Below, piece by piece: positions 59,552 to 64,000 of a stretch of 64,000 nucleotides of DNA. The notes under the pieces are model-generated. The model made no database searches. It was not told where the DNA came from and worked only from the letters and a program-made list of their open reading frames with translations. The position numbers and the translations under genes were made by a program. How positions within the stretch are numbered: position 1 is the stretch's first letter; each line of letters begins with the position of its first letter. Source of the DNA: Roseomonas gilardii (GTDB taxonomy: Bacteria > Pseudomonadota > Alphaproteobacteria > Acetobacterales > Acetobacteraceae); the NCBI RefSeq assembly GCF_001941945.1, contig NZ_CP015583.1, forward strand, positions 3,169,501-3,233,500, given 5' to 3'.

Positions 59552-60485
59552 GCAGGAAGCTCCGATCGGCAAAACTCAGCCCCTCCCCCAATTGCCCGCG
59601 CAGGATGATCGAACGGCAACGCGCCGGGTTCGCCGCGGCGGAGCGCAGGCTGGCCGGCTCGGCGCGCAGGGATCGCGGCACGAGCTTCGCCACCCGTCCG
59701 GCCCCTTTCTCCACGGATGGGGCTACAAATGGGGCCACTGGCGGCGGCAGGGGCAGCGCCGCCGGATCATCCGGGCCCGGCGCCGCCCGTGGCGGTTCCC
59801 CGGAGGGTTCCGCGGATGCCCGGCTCTCCGGAGAAGAATCCGCGAGGGTTGGTGACGCCGGGGCGGCCAAGGCCGCGGGGGCGGCCTCCCCGGTGCCGGC
59901 TCCCGGTTCCCCGCCCGGCGTCCCCGCCGTATCCCCGGTCGCGGAGAAGCCGGAAAGCGCCGGCGTCACCATCGCCGTCCGGAAGGGCTGCGCGCCGTCC
60001 GGAAGCCCCGTCACCGGTTCCGCCGGCGTCGCGGCGGCCAGCGGGGGCGCATCGGCGCCCGCCTCGATCCCGGCACGGCGCCGCTCGATCCGGGCCAGCC
60101 GGTCCAGGGACTGACCCCGCAGCGCGCTCAGCATCTCCAGCCGCCGCGCCGCGGCGCCATCCGCCGTCCGGGCCTCCCCATAGGGACGCAGCACCGACAG
60201 CACCCCGTCCAGCATCCGGTCCATGGCCTGGTCGATCTGCGCGAGCCCTTCGCGAAGCTGCACGGCCTCCCGCTCCAGGCCCGGCAGGGAATCGGGCAGA
60301 GGCGCGTCGGCGGGCGGCAGGGCGGGAAGCGGCACGGCCCGGTCCATGGCAGGATCCCGGGCCGGCGCGGACCCATGCGATGGGGGCCCGGGTGGCGTGG
60401 CCGGTTCCAGGAAATCCGTGAAGCCCGCCAGGACCAGGGCAAGCAGCATCGTGGCCAGCAGGCCGCCCGTCAGGATTCGCCGCAT
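59532..60485 (-). CDS. Uncharacterised membrane-anchored or exported Pro/Ala-rich protein
   Basis: A 317-residue protein. One hydrophobic segment at the start (GGLLATMLLALVLAGF) anchors or exports it. A coiled-coil-like region follows (about 75-145, LEREAVQLREGLAQIDQAMD). A long Pro/Ala/Gly linker then runs to about 270, and the C-terminal 45 residues hold two cysteines (ARCRSII and RDRCPG) likely to form a disulfide. I recognise no family. It overlaps the OmpA-like lipoprotein gene and so probably works with it at the envelope. It starts with ATG 60485, whose GGGAGGA is very close. dnaB lies upstream on the same strand. Confidence 0.7.
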   Translation of the reverse strand: MRRILTGGLLATMLLALVLAGFTDFLEPATPPGPPSHGSAPARDPAMDRAVPLPALPPADAPLPDSLPGLEREAVQLREGLAQIDQAMDRMLDGVLSVLRPYGEARTADGAAARRLEMLSALRGQSLDRLARIERRRAGIEAGADAPPLAAATPAEPVTGLPDGAQPFRTAMVTPALSGFSATGDTAGTPGGEPGAGTGEAAPAALAAPASPTLADSSPESRASAEPSGEPPRAAPGPDDPAALPLPPPVAPFVAPSVEKGAGRVAKLVPRSLRAEPASLRSAAANPARCRSIILRGQLGEGLSFADRSFLRDRCPG

Positions 60486-60657
60486 TCCTCCCGCCTCCCA
60501 TGCCTCGGCCTGGGCAATCGACTGCCGGGTCGTTGCGGACCCGGCAGCAGCACCATCAGGGGAGCGGGGAATTCATGCAAATCGCCATCGGGCGATGGCG
60601 GGGACGAATGAAGCCAGGGGGCAAGCCTGGAGGCCAGCCGGGACTCAGCCCGGCCGC

Positions 60658-62163
60658 TCACCCGCCATGCGGGTCGTCATGCACCATGTCGAGGTCGCCG
60701 AAGCGGGTGAACTCGCCCTCGAAGAAGAGTGGGATGGTGCCGGTGGGGCCGTGACGCTGCTTGGAGATGATGAGCTCCGCCTTGTTGTGCGCGCGCTCCA
60801 TGTCCTGCTGCCACTTGTCCATCGCCTCGGCGTATTTCTCCGAGTTGTCGAAGTTCAACTGCTTCGGCGCGCGCTGCGCCAGGTAGTATTCGTCACGATA
60901 GACGAACATCACGACGTCGGCATCCTGCTCGATCGAGCCGGATTCGCGCAGGTCCGAGAGCTGCGGCCGCTTGTCCTCACGCGACTCGACCTGCCGGGAA
61001 AGCTGGGACAGGGCGATCACCGGCACCGACAGCTCCTTGGCGATGGCCTTCAGCCCCTGGGTGATCTGCGAGATCTCCAGCACGCGGCTTTCCGGCCGGG
61101 AACCGGCGGCGGGCCGCATCAGCTGCAGGTAGTCCACCACGATCATGTCCAGCCCGCGCGTGCGCTTGAGCCGGCGGCAGCGGGTCCGCAGTGCGGAGAT
61201 GGTGATGGCCGGCGTGTCGTCGATGAAGATCGGCAGCGCCGCCAGCTCGCGCGAGGTCTCCACGAACCGGTCGAAGTCGCGCTGCGAGATTTCGCCGCGC
61301 CGGATGCGGTCGCCCGAGATCCGCGAATTTTCCGACAGGAGGCGGGTGGCGAGCTGGTCCGCGCTCATTTCCAGCGAGAAGATCGCGACCCCGCCCTTGG
61401 GCACGGCGTTCGGGTTCTCCGCCTGAGCCTCGCGCAGGATGGCGCGGGCGGCGCCGAAGGCGATCTTGGTGGCCAGTGCCGTCTTGCCCATGGCGGGACG
61501 CCCGGCGAGGATCAGCAGGTCCGAGGGGTGCAGGCCGCCCATCTTGGCATCCACGTCGCGCAGCCCGGTGGACAGGCCGGAGACGCCGGAGCCGTTGGTG
61601 AAGGCCTTCTCCGCCATCTCCACGGCGCGGACCATGGCGCGCTCGAAGGTGACCAGCGCGCCCTCGTTGCCGCCTTCCTTGGCGAGATCGAAGAGCGCCT
61701 GCTCGGCCGCCTCAAGCTGCTCCTTGCCGTCCAGCTCAGCCTCGACCCCGAAGGCGCGGTTCACCACCACCTCGCCCAGGTCGATCAACTGCCGCCGCAG
61801 CCAGGCGTCGTGGATGACCTTGGCATATTCGCCGGCATTGATGATGCCGACCATGGCGGAAAGGAGCTGCGCCAGATAGGCCGGGCCGCCCACCTCGTCG
61901 AGCTGGCCGGAATGCTCGAACTCGGCCCGCAGCGTCACCGCGTCGGCGAGCTGCCCCGCCTCGATTCGCCGCTGGATGGAAGCATAGATCCGGCCATTCA
62001 CCGGATCGGCGAAATGCTCCGGCGCGAGGAATTCCGAGACCCGCTCATAGGCCTTGTTGTTGGCCAGAAGGGCCCCCAGCAAGGCCATTTCCGCCTCCAG
62101 ATTCTGCGGAGGCAGACGCTGGGACAGGCCCAGCAGGCCGCTGTTCTGGTCGAGCGCGTTCAT
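60658..62163 (-). CDS. dnaB: Replicative DNA helicase DnaB
   Basis: A 501-residue hexameric helicase that unwinds DNA at the replication fork. The N-terminal domain (PQNLEAEMALLGALLANNKAYE) binds primase. The RecA-like motor has Walker A AGRPAMGKTALATKIA, the IFSLEMSADQLATRLL block, Walker B MIVVDYLQLMRP and the SQLSRQVESREDKRPQLSDLRESGSIEQDAD region. The length and motifs are complete, with no intein. The start is ATG 62163; the gap upstream (62164-62412) is partly AT-rich and should hold its promoter. Confidence 0.97.
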   Translation of the reverse strand: MNALDQNSGLLGLSQRLPPQNLEAEMALLGALLANNKAYERVSEFLAPEHFADPVNGRIYASIQRRIEAGQLADAVTLRAEFEHSGQLDEVGGPAYLAQLLSAMVGIINAGEYAKVIHDAWLRRQLIDLGEVVVNRAFGVEAELDGKEQLEAAEQALFDLAKEGGNEGALVTFERAMVRAVEMAEKAFTNGSGVSGLSTGLRDVDAKMGGLHPSDLLILAGRPAMGKTALATKIAFGAARAILREAQAENPNAVPKGGVAIFSLEMSADQLATRLLSENSRISGDRIRRGEISQRDFDRFVETSRELAALPIFIDDTPAITISALRTRCRRLKRTRGLDMIVVDYLQLMRPAAGSRPESRVLEISQITQGLKAIAKELSVPVIALSQLSRQVESREDKRPQLSDLRESGSIEQDADVVMFVYRDEYYLAQRAPKQLNFDNSEKYAEAMDKWQQDMERAHNKAELIISKQRHGPTGTIPLFFEGEFTRFGDLDMVHDDPHGG

Positions 62164-62412
62164 CCCCCCAGTCTAGCCTCTTTCCACCCCCGCCGTCCTC
62201 TCCCGCTCCGCTGTGGACAAGTGTGGATTCCGGGGATGATCCACGAAACATGTTGAAATGTCTATATTTTATCCCAAAGCAAGGAGAATGGCGGGCAGCC
62301 TGGGCGAAGCCTTCCCAGCCGGCCCGGCCTCACCGGGGCGTGAACGGAAAGCGGGCCGCCCCCGACCCTCAAGGGGTCCACGCACCCGCCCCCGGATGCT
62401 AGCCCCTCCCCC

Positions 62413-63645
62413 ATGGCTGACTTCTACCCGCTGCCGCCCCTCTTCCTCGGGATGGGGCTGCTCCTGGCACTGGCCGCCACCCCGCTCTGCCGCCCGGCGG
62501 ATGCCCCGCCGGGGCAGTCCGCCAGCCGTATGCCGGCGCTGGACGGGCTGCGGGGGTTCCTCGCCCTGGCGGTCTTCTTCCACCACGCCGCCATCTATCC
62601 CCGCCTCCTGGCCGGACAGGGCTGGGGCCTGCCGCCCGCCCATGTCTATGCGGTGATGGGCAAGGGAGCGGTCGGGATGTTCTTCATCATCACCGGCTAT
62701 CTCTTCTGGTCGAAGCTGCTGCGGGAGGAAGGGCGCCCCTCCTGGCTGGCCCTCTATGCCGGGCGCCTGTTCCGCATCGGGCCGCTCTACCTCGTCGCCG
62801 TCCTCGCCATGCTGGCCCTGCTCTTCGGGCGGGATGGCGGGGAGCTGCGCGAGCCCGCCTCCCAGGTCGCCGGGCAGGTGGGCGAGTGGCTGCTGCTCGG
62901 CGCCGGTAACCGGCCCGACGTGAACGCCCATGCGGGCACCAACCTGCTCACCGCCGGCGTCACCTGGACCCTGCAATACGAGTGGCTCTTCTATGCCAGC
63001 CTGCCGCTGACCGCCCTCCTGGCCCGCGCCGGGCGGCGGGAAACCTGGTTCACCCTGGCGCTGGCGCTGCTGTGCCTCGCCTGGGCCGGCGGGCATCTGG
63101 GGCCCTGGGCCGGGGCGGACGAGCCCGGCTTCGTGGCCCTCTTCCTGATCGGCATGGCCTGCGCCTCGCTGGAGGCTCGCGGCCTCGGCCGCCCGCTCTC
63201 CGGCCCCGGCACCTCTCCCTGGACCGACCGCGCCGCCTCCGTGCTGGTGGCGGGTCTGGTCGCCATCTGGTTCGGCGCTGTGCCGCTGCCGAACGATGCC
63301 ATTGCCCTGGCGGTCATGGGGCTGGTCTTCTGGCTGGTCCGTTCGGGCTGCACCGTCTTCGGCCTGCTCACCCTGCGCGCCACGCGGCGCCTCGGCGATG
63401 CCAGCTACGGCATCTACCTGCTCCACGGGCTGGTGCTGGCCGTGGCCTTCGCCTTTCCCTGGGTGAAGCAGGTGGCCGCCACGCCGCTCGGCTTCTGGTC
63501 GGTGGTGATCGCCTGCGGCATCCCGCTCATCGCCCTGGCCACCCTGCTCCACGCCCTGGTGGAACAGCCCGGCATCCGCGCCGGCCGCCGGGTCGCCCGC
63601 TGGATCGGCGGCCGGCGCCTCCGGGCCGCAATGGCAGAAGGCTAA
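62413..63645 (+). CDS. Acyltransferase-3 family membrane protein (OafA-like)
   Basis: A 410-residue integral membrane acyltransferase with about ten hydrophobic segments. The active-site region MPALDGLRGFLALAVFFHHAA carries the conserved His of the family, and GMFFIITGYLFWSKLLREEG and GDASYGIYLLHGLVLAVAF are further marks. Such enzymes move acetyl or other acyl groups onto sugars of surface glycans or lipids. No glycan genes are adjacent, so the acceptor is unknown. The start is ATG 62413, divergent from dnaB. Confidence 0.9.
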   Translation: MADFYPLPPLFLGMGLLLALAATPLCRPADAPPGQSASRMPALDGLRGFLALAVFFHHAAIYPRLLAGQGWGLPPAHVYAVMGKGAVGMFFIITGYLFWSKLLREEGRPSWLALYAGRLFRIGPLYLVAVLAMLALLFGRDGGELREPASQVAGQVGEWLLLGAGNRPDVNAHAGTNLLTAGVTWTLQYEWLFYASLPLTALLARAGRRETWFTLALALLCLAWAGGHLGPWAGADEPGFVALFLIGMACASLEARGLGRPLSGPGTSPWTDRAASVLVAGLVAIWFGAVPLPNDAIALAVMGLVFWLVRSGCTVFGLLTLRATRRLGDASYGIYLLHGLVLAVAFAFPWVKQVAATPLGFWSVVIACGIPLIALATLLHALVEQPGIRAGRRVARWIGGRRLRAAMAEG

Positions 63646-64000
63646 GCCAGCGCGGCTTTCAACGGCGGCGTCCCGCCCTTTGGCCGCCCGCCGGGAGAGA
63701 GGCTCCGCCTCTCCACCCGGACCCCCTGTCCGCCGGGGACCGAAGCCGGTCCCCGGACCCCGGGCTTGAGTGGGCTCCCGTGGCAGCCGTCAGCCTGCCA
63801 TCCGATCCCCGGGAAGCAGGTGGAGAGGTGGGGCACCCGGAAAAGGAAAGACACCCTGTCCGCACTCGCGGCACCGGCAGTCCGCCGGAGAGCCATGCTC
63901 TCCGGCGCGATCAGGCCAACAACAGGGGCCAGCAAACGGGGTCCAGGGCGCGCAGCGTCCTGGCGGATAGGGGGTCCGGGGCGAAAGGCAGCGCCTTTCC
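63646..64000. repeat. Intergenic stretch rich in GC palindromes
   Basis: No gene is supported in these 355 bases. They contain a 9-bp stem hairpin (63733-63756, CCGGGGACC and its complement), a GAGAGG..CCTCTC palindrome (63697-63713) and a GAAAGG..CCTTTC one (63983-63999) after GGGGTCCGGGG. The repeats share sequence with those at 33822, 51175 and 52771 and probably include the terminator of the acyltransferase gene. The window ends inside this region. Confidence 0.6.

Noticed and set aside
1-64000. tRNA, rRNA, CRISPR arrays, prophage and intact insertion sequences
   Set aside because: I saw no clover-leaf, rRNA core, regular spacer array, phage gene or transposase while reading both strands. 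Covariance-model scans were not possible.

Overview
The window is chromosomal DNA of a high-GC (about 70% by eye) alphaproteobacterium, most likely an acetic-acid-bacteria relative of the Roseomonas type. The evidence is an ispH-thrB-rnhA operon, ETF-ubiquinone oxidoreductase next to a family-4 uracil-DNA glycosylase, two orphan Tat/Sec-exported family-5 solute-binding proteins, and GC-rich palindromes between genes. The species call is inference. I found no rRNA, tRNA, intact insertion sequence, CRISPR array or prophage. Almost all genes look intact.

Region by region. 1-730: the 5' end of gcvT (minus) behind a tandem glycine riboswitch. 790-2146: a small lower-GC island with an orphan polymorphic-toxin tip and two tandem immunity-like genes, bounded by a 32-bp imperfect direct repeat. 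2215-5296 (minus): catalase katA, an ankyrin protein and a lipoprotein. 5415-7892 (plus): ispH-thrB-rnhA. 7998-10907 (minus): cupin protein, moaB, an MFS transporter and an N-acetyltransferase, the last two divergent from a LysR regulator (11006-11905). 11991-16928: lytic transglycosylase and uracil-DNA glycosylase (minus), then ETF-QO (plus). 16998-18530: CYTH-CHAD protein. 18644-23969 (minus): a complete fructose PTS operon (fused EIIA-HPr-EI, 1-phosphofructokinase, EIIBC).

24319-26944 (plus): solute-binding protein and P1-family peptidase. 26988-31325 (minus): nucleotide-sugar epimerase-like SDR, MoeB-rhodanese with a MoaD/ThiS-like sulfur carrier, a phasin-like protein and a peroxiredoxin. 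31651-33716 (plus): YqgE and NhaA. 33865-38408: second solute-binding protein, altronate-dehydratase family enzyme, and an MDR oxidoreductase. 38681-40039: two divergent Pro/Gly-rich exported proteins. 40395-42185: HerA-like ATPase and a tiny membrane ORF. 42269-46672: GFA protein, two SDRs, RutA monooxygenase and a cysteine amidohydrolase.

46782-52738 (plus): a urea ABC transporter operon urtABCDE behind a near-consensus sigma-54 promoter, which suggests nitrogen control. No urease genes are in view. 52812-58042: FAH hydrolase, DoxX protein, VOC protein, Csp-like copper-storage protein, MFS transporter and the MlaF-MlaE lipid transporter pair. 58322-62163 (minus): OmpA-like lipoprotein, an uncharacterised anchored protein and the replicative helicase dnaB. 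62413-63645: an acyltransferase. The window ends in palindromic repeats.

The least conventional parts are the toxin/immunity island, the orphan HerA-like ATPase, the isolated rutA neighbourhood and the palindrome family that has entered the urt operon.
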